The notes: a model not told the origin generated them from the letters alone. A stretch of 23,939 bases of DNA from SIG459 sp045631645 (GCA_045631645.1 JAZQVC010000019.1:1-23939); one strand, 5' to 3'. Shown: positions 14,931-23,424, numbered from the stretch's first letter. A program made the numbers and translations.

Positions 14931-14962
14931 AACCCAACATTTATAATCGGAGGTCGAATTAT

Positions 14963-15610
14963 ATGGGCAAATTACGTGATAAATTCCGGGAACGTCTCAT
15001 CAAAAAAATTGAAAAGGACGCAAAATTGAACTCCAACGATTGCGGCGGAATTCAGCCTCCCCCTCCCGCCCCCGCAGAAGAAAGCGCCCAGATTGAAACT
15101 CCTGCACTTTCATATAACGAAATGAAAGAAGGGTTGCTTGAAAAAATCTCCCAGATGGAAGATCCTGCACTTGCAGCTACCGAAATGATAGAAGGGGCGC
15201 TTGAGGGGCTTGCGGAGGAAAAAACACCCGAGGCACTTATCGCCGTGTGTCTCACTATTCACCACATGATGAAATTTGATGTCCAATTTATTTTTCCTGC
15301 GGAGATCACCAAGGAAGAGGACGGCAGTAATACAATTACCTTTGCAGTTACAGAAATCGGCGACGGCCCCGTCATTGCTGCTTTCACAAGTCAGAAAGAA
15401 TATGAAAACGCGCTGGAAACACAAAACATCACCGTCTCCGGCACCATTACGCATCCTCTTGAATCGTTGATGCAACAAGTGATGAAGCAGGAACAACTCC
15501 ATGGTATAGTCCTGAACCCCGGCAAAGATACGATATTGCTGAATAAGGATATCATCAAAATGATCCTCTCTCCCAACATTGAAGAATATATTAAAAACAT
15601 GCTGCAATAA
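14963..15610 (+). CDS. SseB-like domain protein
   Basis: This 215-aa protein starts at ATG 14963 behind CGGAGG. Residues 1-20 are strongly charged (MGKLRDKFRERLIKKIEKDA), then a Pro-rich linker with PPPPAP, then two helices. The C-terminal half (about 100-215) resembles the SseB N-terminal domain: MKFDVQFIFPAEI, a short hairpin, VIAAFTSQKEYENAL, and GIVLNPGKDTILLNKDII. SseB-like proteins are widespread but poorly understood and turn up near secretion and toxin genes. It has its own promoter and terminator, so it is a single-gene unit. Confidence 0.75.
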   Translation: MGKLRDKFRERLIKKIEKDAKLNSNDCGGIQPPPPAPAEESAQIETPALSYNEMKEGLLEKISQMEDPALAATEMIEGALEGLAEEKTPEALIAVCLTIHHMMKFDVQFIFPAEITKEEDGSNTITFAVTEIGDGPVIAAFTSQKEYENALETQNITVSGTITHPLESLMQQVMKQEQLHGIVLNPGKDTILLNKDIIKMILSPNIEEYIKNMLQ

Positions 15611-15644
15611 TCGCGCTATTCGTGTGATTTAGAAGACGCAAAAA

Positions 15645-15673
15645 GAAGCTGACATAAAGTCAGCTTCTTTTTT
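15645..15673 (+). terminator. Terminator of the SseB-like gene
   Basis: GAAGCTGAC (15645-15653) pairs with GTCAGCTTC (15659-15667), followed by T6. A-rich sequence upstream makes it partly bidirectional. Confidence 0.9.
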
Positions 15674-15770
15674 ATGTCGCCAAAAGCTAAGCGCCCTCCT
15701 GCAAACTATCTTCATTATCAAATTCGTAATCGGAAATCATACGCTGCGAATTTGATATCAAGGTCGCAAT

Positions 15771-15800
15771 TTGTACTTTATATGGTACAGACGGTATGTT
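15771..15800 (+). promoter_or_regulatory. Possible promoter and operator of the macro-domain gene
   Basis: TTGTAC (15771-15776), an 18-base spacer and TATGTT (15795-15800) form a moderate promoter. The inverted repeat TGTAC-N8-GTACA (15772-15789) covers the -35 box and spacer and is a candidate site for the HTH of the encoded protein. Confidence 0.45.
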
Positions 15801-15834
15801 ATTATGAAAGCACATAGCAACTGGAGGTGGAGTT

Positions 15835-16875
15835 ATGCCTTTTGTGATTGTAAGAAACGATATAACGAAAATGCAGGTGGATGCCATTGTCAACGCTGCC
15901 AAGGAATCTCTTCTGGGTGGCGGAGGCGTGGACGGCTGCATTCACCGTGCTGCAGGTCCGGGTCTCCTCGCTGAATGCAAGACTCTTGGCGGCTGTGCCA
16001 CAGGAGACGCCAAAATCACCGGAGCATACCAACTGCCCTGCAAATACGTTATACATACAGTCGGCCCCGTATGGCACGGAGGCAACCACGGTGAGCGGGA
16101 AAAGCTTGTCTCCTGCTACCGTCGGAGTCTTGCGCTGGCAAAGGAGCATAAGTGCGAAACCGTAGCCTTTCCCCTGATATCCTCCGGTGTGTTTGGATAT
16201 CCCAAGGATCAGGCGCTCCGCGTGGCGGTGGACACCATCAGCGAGTTTCTGATGGAAAATGACATGACGGTTTATATCGTCATTTTCAGCCGCGGCGCTC
16301 TCCAAATAAGCGGCAAGCTGTTTTCGGATATCACCGAGTACATAGACGATAACTATGTGGAAGCGCATCGCGATTCCTATCAGGAGCGCATGCGCAGAAT
16401 ACAGCAGATTGAACACGTAAAAGGTATAGCCCTTGAGGATTCTGCTGATTATACCGCAGCCGTTCCAATGACCGCTCCGGCACCCATGGCACGCAAAGCT
16501 TCCAAGGGAAATCTGGACGACTGGCTCAGCAATCTGGACACCGGCTTTACCGAAACGCTGCTGTCGCTGATCAAGAAAAGCGGCAGGAAAAATTCCGACA
16601 TATACAAAAAGGCCAACATATCCAAGCAGCATTTTTCCAAGCTCATCAACGATCCGGACGCCAAGCCCTCCAAGCAAACCGCCATTGCTCTGGCACTGGC
16701 GCTGGAACTGAATCTCGAAGACACACGGGATCTTATCGGACGGGCAGGCTATGCCTTGACCAACAGCAGCACTTTTGACCTTATCATCCAATACTTCATC
16801 GAGCACAAACAGTACAATGTTATCGAGATAAACATTGCACTATACGAATTCGATCAAACTTTGTTGGGAGCATAA
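15835..16875 (+). CDS. Macro-domain (ADP-ribose-binding/hydrolase) protein with C-terminal HTH
   Basis: This 346-aa protein has residues 1-165 as a macro domain of the MacroD/YmdB type. It carries IVNAAKESLLGGGGVDGCIH (18-37), the substrate-loop signature of O-acetyl-ADP-ribose deacetylases and mono-ADP-ribosyl hydrolases, and SSGVFGYP (116-123) for the diphosphate loop. After a linker with an Ala/Pro stretch (208-219), residues about 240-305 form an XRE-like HTH (DIYKKANISKQHFSKLIND). The fusion suggests a regulator sensing ADP-ribose or NAD metabolites, or an ADP-ribosylation-reversal enzyme tied to DNA. The start at 15835 has TGGAGGTGG upstream. The vWA gene follows on the same strand after 135 bases, with a possible promoter of its own. 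Confidence 0.88.
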   Translation: MPFVIVRNDITKMQVDAIVNAAKESLLGGGGVDGCIHRAAGPGLLAECKTLGGCATGDAKITGAYQLPCKYVIHTVGPVWHGGNHGEREKLVSCYRRSLALAKEHKCETVAFPLISSGVFGYPKDQALRVAVDTISEFLMENDMTVYIVIFSRGALQISGKLFSDITEYIDDNYVEAHRDSYQERMRRIQQIEHVKGIALEDSADYTAAVPMTAPAPMARKASKGNLDDWLSNLDTGFTETLLSLIKKSGRKNSDIYKKANISKQHFSKLINDPDAKPSKQTAIALALALELNLEDTRDLIGRAGYALTNSSTFDLIIQYFIEHKQYNVIEINIALYEFDQTLLGA

Positions 16876-16934
16876 TAAGCACTCAAAAACTGCAAGAAAA
16901 TTTGTTTCGATATTTTATAAACGTCCACTCACAG

Positions 16935-16966
16935 TTGACCAATTCAAATTCAAAACCTCCTATAAT
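16935..16966 (+). promoter_or_regulatory. Possible promoter of the vWA gene
   Basis: A perfect TATAAT (16961-16966) lies 44 bases before the start codon. TTGACC (16935-16940) is 20 bases from it, longer than ideal, so the -35 assignment is uncertain. Confidence 0.45.
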
Positions 16967-17010
16967 GTGATTGTAAGCAAGAAACAAACACATTACAGGA
17001 GGTTTTTATT

Positions 17011-17658
17011 ATGAAAAAGAATTTGACCGAAATCGTATTCATCCTCGACCGCAGCGGTTCTATGGGAGGTCTTGAGAATGACACCATCGGTGGCTTCAAT
17101 GCCATGATTCAAAAGCAGATGGCAGAAGAGGGAGACGCTTATGTTTCCACCGTCCTTTTCGACAATCTCACCGAGGTCATCCATGACCGCGTGGACATTC
17201 GTGAAATCCGTCCTCTGACCCGCAAGGACTACTATGTCCGCGGCTGCACTGCCCTGCTGGACGCTGTTGGAAAATCCATACACCACATTGGAAACGTCCA
17301 CAAGTACGCCCGCGAGGAAGACCGCCCCGAGAAGACCGTTTTCATTATCACCACCGACGGCATGGAAAACGCAAGCCGCGAGTACAGCTACGAGCGTGTG
17401 CGCAAGATGATTGAGCACGAAAAAGAAAAGTATGGCTGGGAGTTCATCTTCCTCGGCGCCAACATAGACGCCGCGAAGGAAGCAGCCCGCTTCGGCATAG
17501 CCGAAGACCGTGCGGTAAACTACCATGTCGACCGCAGGGGCACCTCTGTCATTTACGAAGCTATGAACGAGGCCGTTTGCAATGTGCGTGCAAGCCGCCC
17601 CATGGGCGTCGATTGGAGAAAGAAGGTTGACGCGGACTACATGAAAAGAGCTAAGTAA
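17011..17658 (+). CDS. von Willebrand factor type A (vWA) domain protein
   Basis: This 215-aa protein is almost entirely one vWA domain. The metal-ion-dependent adhesion site is intact: D13-R-S15-G-S17, T80 in RGCTALLDAVG, and D116 in TTDGMEN. There is no signal peptide or membrane segment, so it is cytosolic, like TerY-type and chelatase-associated vWA proteins that build metal-dependent complexes. The C-terminus is basic (RKKVDADYMKRAK). An AGGAGG site precedes the ATG. It follows the macro-HTH gene, and the pair may act together, but nothing in the sequence shows the partner. Confidence 0.88.
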   Translation: MKKNLTEIVFILDRSGSMGGLENDTIGGFNAMIQKQMAEEGDAYVSTVLFDNLTEVIHDRVDIREIRPLTRKDYYVRGCTALLDAVGKSIHHIGNVHKYAREEDRPEKTVFIITTDGMENASREYSYERVRKMIEHEKEKYGWEFIFLGANIDAAKEAARFGIAEDRAVNYHVDRRGTSVIYEAMNEAVCNVRASRPMGVDWRKKVDADYMKRAK

Positions 17659-17823
17659 AAATGGAACCTGATACTCACCCTAGTTCAGCCGGAATCTATT
17701 CTCCCTCCGGAAGACTTTTTCGTCTCATAAGTCACTTTATCCTCCACCAAAAAGAGTTATTTTACATCTCATCACTAAAGCCCCTTCTTTATTACCGACA
17801 TAGCAATTAGTTTCCATACAAAC

Positions 17824-17860
17824 AAAAGCACATAAACTCCATGAGAGTTTATGTGCTTTT
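17824..17860. terminator. Bidirectional terminator between convergent genes
   Basis: AAAAGCACATAAACTC (17824-17839) and GAGTTTATGTGCTTTT (17845-17860) pair perfectly around a 5-base loop. It sits between the plus-strand vWA gene and the minus-strand membrane protein and can serve both. The rest of 17659-17923 shows no gene. Confidence 0.85.
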
Positions 17861-17923
17861 CTAATCTGCAGATATTGTCGGAGCGGGTTAAGTTAGCTCG
17901 GCTTTTTCTGTGCACCTCAAATA

Positions 17924-18442
17924 TTATACGTAAAGATTGAAGTCCTCGAGATACATAAAGAAATAAAAACCGTTGATTTCTACGTATTGAAGCTCGCTTG
18001 TTCCCTCGCCGATAAGCTCATACGTGGGCTCGACCTCGCTTACACCCATATAAAAGTTATAGGTGGGGCTGCCGTGCTTCACATCCATATATGTCATGTA
18101 AGCAAAACGGTTTCTTCTTGCATTTTCGGCGAACTCGTTTGGAAAGGGTCCTCCGTTTCTCCAAGCATAAAACTCGTCCGAGACCTCCATTGTGTCAAGG
18201 TCAAATTCCACGTAAGTATAAAGGCCCGCACTTCCCGACGCCGTGGGACATACAAAAGCAGCACGGTCTTCGGCAATACGGACAAAAGCCAACCGCCTTT
18301 CTTTGAGCAGTATCTGCTCATAGTCCATAGCTTTTTTCAGCCGCGTTTCATAGGAATCCAGCTTTCCCGATGCAAACAAAAAAAGAACTACGACAGCGAC
18401 CACGGCAACAATGCCAATAATGGCTTTAGTACTTTTCTTCAT
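17924..18442 (-). CDS. Hypothetical membrane-anchored protein (172 aa)
   Basis: The N-terminus MKKSTKAIIGIVAVVAVVVL is a short basic start followed by one hydrophobic segment (about residues 7-25), a signal-anchor with no lipobox Cys. The remaining 145 residues are predicted to be extracytoplasmic and are rich in Tyr, Phe and acidic residues (for example YNFYMGVSEVEPTYELIGEG). No family is recognised. It begins 21 bases after the stop of the DUF6054-like gene, behind AAGGGGAG, and probably shares that gene's promoter. Confidence 0.75.
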   Translation of the reverse strand: MKKSTKAIIGIVAVVAVVVLFLFASGKLDSYETRLKKAMDYEQILLKERRLAFVRIAEDRAAFVCPTASGSAGLYTYVEFDLDTMEVSDEFYAWRNGGPFPNEFAENARRNRFAYMTYMDVKHGSPTYNFYMGVSEVEPTYELIGEGTSELQYVEINGFYFFMYLEDFNLYV

Positions 18443-18463
18443 GGCATGCTCCCCTTCCCTCGT

Positions 18464-18991
18464 TCAATACTCCCAGTCAGGTTTATTGCGCTTACGGCCG
18501 AAAAGCCCCTTTTTCTCTTCCTTTTCCAAACTTACTTTTTCACAGTCTGTACCAAAGGAATCCTCCTGAGCTTTTTCTTCACTGCCCTTTTTTACTCCAA
18601 GCTCGCTCAAGGATATGGCATCATAGTCTTCTGAGATTTGAGAATCCTCATCTCTTTCAAACACAGTGAAGCCCATAGGCTCCAAAACATAGCTCACCTC
18701 GGCGGCGAAGTCCTCCTCAGCGCCCCATGTGAAGTCAAAGAGACCGACCTTGGCTCCGCTTCCGATGCTGTCCACGATCACGCTGTCGCCTTCTGCGCTT
18801 ATCATTACGCTGAGGGTAACGCTGCTGTTTCCAGCCCTCATAAAATGCTTTTCAAAAACCAGCAGATCCGCTCCCTGTCTGCTTGTACTATCCAGAAGCT
18901 CACAGGTGAAGCCGCATTCGGGTATGCGCTCTTTGAGTATTGCGCTGATTTCTGCCACCGTTCCCGGTCCTTTCATACTGATTCTTGCCAT
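18464..18991 (-). CDS. DUF6054-like protein (175 aa)
   Basis: Residues 1-115 form an alpha/beta domain with DLLVFEKHFMRAGNSSVTLS and VIVDSIGSGAKVGLFDF, then EVSYVLEPMGFTVFE. This resembles DUF6054, a small uncharacterised clostridial family; the match is from memory and moderate. From about 118 on the protein is acidic and low in complexity, ending with a Lys-rich GLFGRKRNKPDWEY tail, so it is probably disordered there. An AAAGGAG site precedes the ATG. It is the first gene of a two-gene unit with the membrane protein. Confidence 0.7.
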   Translation of the reverse strand: MARISMKGPGTVAEISAILKERIPECGFTCELLDSTSRQGADLLVFEKHFMRAGNSSVTLSVMISAEGDSVIVDSIGSGAKVGLFDFTWGAEEDFAAEVSYVLEPMGFTVFERDEDSQISEDYDAISLSELGVKKGSEEKAQEDSFGTDCEKVSLEKEEKKGLFGRKRNKPDWEY

Positions 18992-19030
18992 CGCACAGGT
19001 CTCCTTTCAAATTTAATTTCTTACATAATA

Positions 19031-19060
19031 ATTATAACTTTTGTACATCAAATTTGTAAA
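19031..19060 (-). promoter_or_regulatory. Promoter of the DUF6054-like/membrane-protein unit
   Basis: On minus, TTTACA (19060-19055), an 18-base spacer and TATAAT (19036-19031) lie 39 bases before the start codon. The -35 box begins directly after the glgP terminator. Confidence 0.7.
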
Positions 19061-19061
19061 C

Positions 19062-19091
19062 AAAAAAGGACGCCCTTGGGCGTCCTTTTTT
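19062..19091 (-). terminator. Terminator of glgP
   Basis: AAAAAAGGACGCCC (19062-19075) is the perfect complement of GGGCGTCCTTTTTT (19078-19091). It starts 6 bases after the glgP stop and has T6 on the minus strand; its symmetry makes it work in both directions. Confidence 0.93.
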
Positions 19092-19097
19092 CAGATT

Positions 19098-21416
19098 TTA
19101 TACGTACCAGATGGTGTCTGCGTAGTCCTGAATGGAGCGGTCTGCGCTGAACTTGCCTGCGGAGGCAATGTTCATAAGGCACTTTCTGCCGAAGCTATCG
19201 CGGTCGCGCCAATCGGATATTGCGCGCTTCTTGGTTACGAGATAGGAAACATAGTCAAGAAGCAGGTAATAATGGTCGGCCTTATGATAGCTTGCACCGT
19301 CGATGATGGAGGTGTGGAGCTCGCGGAGACCATCATCGGTGGGAACAGTGCCATCAACGAGGGTATCAACAACACGGCGGATGCGGTAATCGTGCTCATA
19401 GATATTTCTAGAGCGATAGGTATCCTTAACGCGGTTAATCTCATCGATGGTTGCGCCGAAGATATAGTTATTCTCAAAGCCGGCCTTTTCAACGATCTCA
19501 ACGTTTGCGCCGTCAAGAGTGCCGAGGGTTACAGCGCCGTTGAGCATGAACTTCATGTTACCGGTGCCGGAAGCCTCAGTGCCTGCGGGAGAAATCTGCT
19601 CGGAAATGTCAGCAGCAGGGATAATATGCTCTGCATAGGAGCAGTTATAGTTCTGGACAAAGACAACCTTGAGCTTATCGTTAACATCGGGATCGTTGTT
19701 GACGAGATTTGCTATGCGGTTGATATAACGGATAATGCTCTTTGCTCTCCAGTAACCGGGGGCAGCCTTTGCGCCGAAGATAAAGGCAGTGGGGGTAAAG
19801 TCGGGCAGCTTGCCTTCCTTCAGGTCAAAGTAAATATCCATGATGGAGAATGCATTAAGCAGCTGGCGCTTATACTCGTGGAGGCGCTTTACCTGAACAT
19901 CGAATACGAAGTCGGGGCTGAGTTCAATGCCCTCGCGCTTGCGGATAACTTCGCAAAGCTGCTTTTTCTTCTCATACTTGATAGCGTTGAAGCGGTCGAT
20001 CATTTCCTTGTCGATCTTGCCCTTCAGGCTTTCAAGCTGGTCAAGGTCGGTGAGGAAGCCCTTCCAGCAATAGTCTTCCAGCATGCCGGTGAGCTCGGGG
20101 TTGCAGAGACCCAGCCAGCGGCGGGGAGTAATGCCGTTAGTTACGTTCTTGAACTTTTCGGGATATACGGCATACCAATCGCGGAAAATATCGTGCTTGA
20201 TGAGCTCGGAGTGAATCTGAGCAACACCGTTTACGCTGGTTCCCATGTAAACGGAAAGATTTGCCATATGGACAGTATCGTCCTTGATGATGTAAAGCTG
20301 GGGATGCTCACTCTGGAGGCGGTTATGAATCTTCCAGATAATATCAACAAGGTCGGGAACAACACTGCCGAGAAGCTCCAGAGGCCACTTTTCAAGCGCC
20401 TCGCTCATGACGGTGTGGTTGGTGTAGGAGAACACCTTGCGGCTGATGTCAAAAGCGGTATTGAAGCTATAACCCTCGTTCATGAGCAGACGGACAAGCT
20501 CTGCTGCGCTCATTGCGGGGTGAGTGTCGTTAAGCTGAATAGTGATAAATTCAGGCAGACGGGTATAGTCATCGCCATGGTTCTCGCGGAAATAGCGGAG
20601 AATATCCTGAACGGATGCGCTGGAGAGAACATACTGCTGCTTGATGCGCAGTCTCTTGCCTTCGCGGGTGCTGTCGTTGGGGTAGAGAACGCGGGTGATG
20701 TCCTCTGCCTTGTTCTTTGCAGCCAGTGCGCGCTCATATTCCTGAGCGTTGAAGGCGTCAAAATCCAGCTCCTCCTCGGCTTCGCACTGCCAAAGGCGGA
20801 GAGTTCCTATATTGTCGTTGCCGTAACCGATAACGGGTACATCATAGGGAACAGCAAGGATGCTATGGTCGGGGAAGTCGATTTTAAGGGTGTGCTTATC
20901 GCGGCGATAAGTCCAGGGATCGCCAAATTTTGCCCAGTCATCAGCAGTCTGCTTCTGGTTTCCGTTTTCGTCCCAGCTCTGCTTGAAAAGGCCAAAGCGG
21001 TAGCGAAGACCATAACCGGTAAGAGGCACATTGCAGGTAACTGCAGCGTCCATAAAGCAGGCGGCAAGACGACCAAGACCGCCGTTACCGAGAGCGGCAT
21101 CTTCAATGTCCTCAAGATCTGCAAGGTCAATGCCGGTTTCGGCAAATGCAGTTTTGAGTTCGTTAAGTATGCCAAGATTGAAGAGGTTGGAATATACAAG
21201 ACGGCCGATGAGATATTCAGCGGAGAAATAGTAGGCATGGCGGCCTGTTCCGCGCTGGCGCTTGCAGTCATACCACTTCTTGGTTATTTCCATCATAATT
21301 ACCTGACCAAGGCAATCGTGGAGCTGAGCAGGAGTTGCGTCGCTGATACCAACGTCGTGCTGCAGTCTGAGAAGTGTTCTGGTCTGGCTTACGATCTGAT
21401 TGCAATTGAGTTCCAT
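19098..21416 (-). CDS. glgP: Glycogen/alpha-glucan phosphorylase
   Basis: This 772-aa protein is collinear with GT35 phosphorylases, which release glucose-1-phosphate from alpha-1,4-glucans using pyridoxal phosphate. Visible landmarks are AYYFSAEYLIGR and the glycine-rich EDAALGNGGLGRLAACF near the N-terminus, IQLNDTHPAMS, KFKNVTNGITPRRWL, VKRLHEYKRQLLN, and the PLP-lysine site EASGTGNMKFMLNGA. I start it at ATG 21416 (MELNCNQ), behind TAGGTG. A longer frame to 21452 adds 12 unmatched residues. It has its own promoter and a strong terminator, so it is a single-gene unit. Like bacterial forms it lacks the long regulatory N-terminus of animal enzymes. Confidence 0.95.
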   Translation of the reverse strand: MELNCNQIVSQTRTLLRLQHDVGISDATPAQLHDCLGQVIMMEITKKWYDCKRQRGTGRHAYYFSAEYLIGRLVYSNLFNLGILNELKTAFAETGIDLADLEDIEDAALGNGGLGRLAACFMDAAVTCNVPLTGYGLRYRFGLFKQSWDENGNQKQTADDWAKFGDPWTYRRDKHTLKIDFPDHSILAVPYDVPVIGYGNDNIGTLRLWQCEAEEELDFDAFNAQEYERALAAKNKAEDITRVLYPNDSTREGKRLRIKQQYVLSSASVQDILRYFRENHGDDYTRLPEFITIQLNDTHPAMSAAELVRLLMNEGYSFNTAFDISRKVFSYTNHTVMSEALEKWPLELLGSVVPDLVDIIWKIHNRLQSEHPQLYIIKDDTVHMANLSVYMGTSVNGVAQIHSELIKHDIFRDWYAVYPEKFKNVTNGITPRRWLGLCNPELTGMLEDYCWKGFLTDLDQLESLKGKIDKEMIDRFNAIKYEKKKQLCEVIRKREGIELSPDFVFDVQVKRLHEYKRQLLNAFSIMDIYFDLKEGKLPDFTPTAFIFGAKAAPGYWRAKSIIRYINRIANLVNNDPDVNDKLKVVFVQNYNCSYAEHIIPAADISEQISPAGTEASGTGNMKFMLNGAVTLGTLDGANVEIVEKAGFENNYIFGATIDEINRVKDTYRSRNIYEHDYRIRRVVDTLVDGTVPTDDGLRELHTSIIDGASYHKADHYYLLLDYVSYLVTKKRAISDWRDRDSFGRKCLMNIASAGKFSADRSIQDYADTIWYV

Positions 21417-21472
21417 ATTTTCACCTAAAAAACATATTCTGACCCATACCAAACGTATGGACTATCTGTAAC

Positions 21473-21501
21473 ATTATGCACTAAAAACTCACATTTTGCA
21501 A
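21473..21501 (-). promoter_or_regulatory. Promoter of glgP
   Basis: On minus, TTGCAA (21501-21496) and CATAAT (21478-21473) are 17 bases apart, with a leader of about 50 bases before the ATG. The opposite strand must carry the pepD promoter within the same 190-base gap, but I could not settle its boxes. Confidence 0.65.
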
Positions 21502-21608
21502 GTTATATTTTTTGTGCACATTTGCTCTCCCTCGTTGCAATTATCCCCCGAATATGCTACCATTCATACTATGTGATATAACCTCATTTTGCGAAAGGAA
21601 TTTTTCAT

Positions 21609-23042
21609 ATGATAATCGGAAACATTGAGCCCAAATCCGTTATGAGCATTTTCGAAACTATATGCTCCATTCCCCATGGCAGCGGCAACACCAAAGCCCT
21701 CAGCGATTGGTGCGTTGACTTTGCTGCAAAGCGCGGCCTCGAGCATTATCAGGATGAACTCAACAATGTCATTATTATAAAAGAAGCCACTGCCGGTTAT
21801 GAAAACGCTGAACCTGTAATTATGCAGGGTCATATTGACATGGTATGCCAGCAGGATCCCGGTCTTGCCAAGGACATGACCAAGGATGGTCTTGATCTGG
21901 CTGTGGACGGAGATAATATCCACGCCATTGGCACCACTCTCGGCGGCGATGACGGCATTGCCGTTGCCATGGCTCTGGCTGTGCTGGATTCCGATGATAT
22001 CCCCCATCCCCGTCTTGAAGTTATGCTCACTGTTGACGAAGAAACCGGTATGTATGGTGCTGCAGGCATAGATGTAAGCCCCATCAAGGGCAAGACACTT
22101 CTCAATATTGACTCTGAAGAAGAAGGCATCTTCACCGTCAGCTGTGCCGGCGGTGCAAGAGCCAACTGCTTCCTCCCCATCATTCGTGAGAAGGCAGAGG
22201 GCGAGTTCGTAAATGTTATTATAAGCGGTCTCAAGGGCGGTCATTCCGGCGTTGAGATTGATAAGGGCAGGGCAAATGCCAACATTCTTATGGGCCGTTT
22301 CCTCAGCCTTCTCGCTCCCGATTCTTTCCGTATACTCACTCTTGAAGGCGGCAGTGCCGACAATGCTATCCCTCTCCGCTGCGAGGCAGGACTTTTCGGT
22401 TGCGCAGAAGAAATTGCAAAAACTGCGGAAATAGCAGAAGCAATTTTCAAGAAAGAGTTCAGAAACACTGATGCAGCTGTCACCATTGAGGTCAGATCTG
22501 CCGAAGCACCTTGCACCATGGCTCTGGACAAAGAGTCCACACAGCGTGCATGCGACCTTCTCACCCTCGTTCCCAACGGCATTCAGGCAATGAGCAGCGA
22601 TATTCCCGGTCTTGTTGAAACATCCCTGAATCTCGGCATCCTCAAGCTGGAGTATGCGATCCTCCGTGCCTCCTTCGCTCTTCGCAGCAGCGTTGGCAGC
22701 CGCAAGGAAATGCTCAAGACCAATCTCAATACCGTTCTCCGCGTTCTGGGCGGCCATGTGGAAATTACCGGTGACTATCCCGCATGGGAGTATAGAGCCG
22801 AATCTCCCCTCCGCGACCGTATGATTGAGATCTATCGCCGTCAGTACGGTGCTGATCCCGAGGTTCTGGCCATTCATGCAGGTCTTGAATGCGGCCTTCT
22901 CTCCGCTAAGATCCCCGATCTGGACTGCGTATCCATTGGACCTAACATGAAGGATATACACACCACCAAGGAAACTATGTCCATCTCCTCCGTTCAGAGA
23001 GTATGGAAATTTGTCCTTGAAGTTCTGAAAGAAAGCAAATAA
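21609..23042 (+). CDS. pepD: PepD-type M20 metallodipeptidase (aminoacyl-histidine dipeptidase)
   Basis: This 477-aa protein has the usual PepD length. Metal ligands and catalytic residues of family M20C are visible: H75 and D77 in MQGHIDMV, D114 in TLGGDDGIA, E144/E145 in TVDEETGMYG, D168 in LLNIDSEEEG, and a C-terminal His in the IHTTKETMSI segment. The lid domain starts near 205 with GLKGGHSGVEI. These cytosolic zinc enzymes cleave Xaa-His and a range of other dipeptides during peptide use. AAAGGAA precedes the ATG. It is divergent from glgP and ends in a strong terminator. Confidence 0.94.
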   Translation: MIIGNIEPKSVMSIFETICSIPHGSGNTKALSDWCVDFAAKRGLEHYQDELNNVIIIKEATAGYENAEPVIMQGHIDMVCQQDPGLAKDMTKDGLDLAVDGDNIHAIGTTLGGDDGIAVAMALAVLDSDDIPHPRLEVMLTVDEETGMYGAAGIDVSPIKGKTLLNIDSEEEGIFTVSCAGGARANCFLPIIREKAEGEFVNVIISGLKGGHSGVEIDKGRANANILMGRFLSLLAPDSFRILTLEGGSADNAIPLRCEAGLFGCAEEIAKTAEIAEAIFKKEFRNTDAAVTIEVRSAEAPCTMALDKESTQRACDLLTLVPNGIQAMSSDIPGLVETSLNLGILKLEYAILRASFALRSSVGSRKEMLKTNLNTVLRVLGGHVEITGDYPAWEYRAESPLRDRMIEIYRRQYGADPEVLAIHAGLECGLLSAKIPDLDCVSIGPNMKDIHTTKETMSISSVQRVWKFVLEVLKESK

Positions 23043-23050
23043 AGATTAGA

Positions 23051-23084
23051 AGAGCTTGTGGAAAATTTCCACAAGCTCTTTTTT
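23051..23084 (+). terminator. Terminator of pepD
   Basis: AGAGCTTGTGGAA (23051-23063) pairs with TTCCACAAGCTCT (23067-23079), followed by a T run to 23084. It begins 8 bases after the pepD stop. Confidence 0.92.
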
Positions 23085-23100
23085 ATGCATGTTCATAAAT

Positions 23101-23130
23101 AAAAAAGCACCGCGCATTTCTGCGCGATGC
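23101..23130 (-). terminator. Terminator of the tRNA/5S array
   Basis: On minus, GCATCGCGCA pairs with TGCGCGGTGC (one mismatch) around GAAA and is followed by T6 (23106-23101). It lies just after tRNA-Trp and ends the leftward array; with the pepD terminator it forms a back-to-back pair. Confidence 0.8.
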
Positions 23131-23132
23131 CT

Positions 23133-23208
23133 TGGCAGGGGCTGAAGGGATCGAACCCTCGGCCTACGGTTTTGGAGACCGCCGCTCTACCAGCTGAGCT
23201 AAGCCCCT
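23133..23208 (-). tRNA. tRNA-Trp (anticodon CCA)
   Basis: A 76-nt cloverleaf with encoded CCA. Acceptor AGGGGCT/AGCCCCT, D-arm TAGCTCAGCTGGTAGAGC, anticodon loop CTCCAAA, T-loop TTCGATC. It is the last gene of the array before the terminator. Confidence 0.96.
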
Positions 23209-23225
23209 ATATATCTTTATAAAAG

Positions 23226-23301
23226 TGGTGGACCGTCAGGGACTCGAACCCCGGGCCGACCGGTTATGAGCCGGTTGCTCTACCAACTGAGCTAACGGTC
23301 C
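23226..23301 (-). tRNA. tRNA-Met (anticodon CAT)
   Basis: A 76-nt cloverleaf with encoded CCA. Acceptor GGACCGT/ACGGTCC, anticodon stem ACCGG/CCGGT with loop CTCATAA, T-loop TTCGAGT. The body lacks initiator features (G1-C72 is paired). It is read as elongator Met; a lysidine-modified Ile2 tRNA cannot be fully excluded from sequence. Confidence 0.88.
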
Positions 23302-23309
23302 ATATTAAT

Positions 23310-23338
23310 AATGCCGTCACGGCATACGTGACGGCATT
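23310..23338 (-). other. Perfect hairpin between tRNA-Met and tRNA-Asn
   Basis: AATGCCGTCAC (23310-23320) and GTGACGGCATT (23328-23338) pair over 11 bases with a 7-base loop. On minus it is followed only by ATTAAT, so it is a weak terminator or an RNA-processing stem. Confidence 0.5.
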
Positions 23339-23348
23339 ACCGTAATCA

Positions 23349-23424
23349 TGGCGCCTCCTGTTGGACTCGAACCAACGACCCTGCGGTTAACAGCCGCATG
23401 CTCTACCGACTGAGCTAAGAAGGC
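23349..23424 (-). tRNA. tRNA-Asn (anticodon GTT)
   Basis: A 76-nt cloverleaf with encoded CCA. Acceptor GCCTTCT/AGGAGGC, anticodon stem TGCGG/CCGCA with loop CTGTTAA, T-loop TTCGAGT. Confidence 0.96.

Noticed and set aside
14889..15029. Continuation of the frame after the truncated HTH gene copy
   Set aside because: Similarity to the full gene stops at 14888, and the rest overlaps the promoter and start of the SseB-like gene in another frame.
15802..16806. Minus-strand open frame of 334 codons
   Set aside because: Antisense to the macro-domain gene, which carries clear catalytic-loop motifs and a good ribosome site.
19041..21428. Plus-strand open frame of 795 codons
   Set aside because: Antisense to glgP, which matches a known family throughout. 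The long frame results from codon bias.
21564..22961. Minus-strand open frame of 465 codons
   Set aside because: Antisense to pepD, whose metal-site motifs are intact; no motifs on the minus frame.
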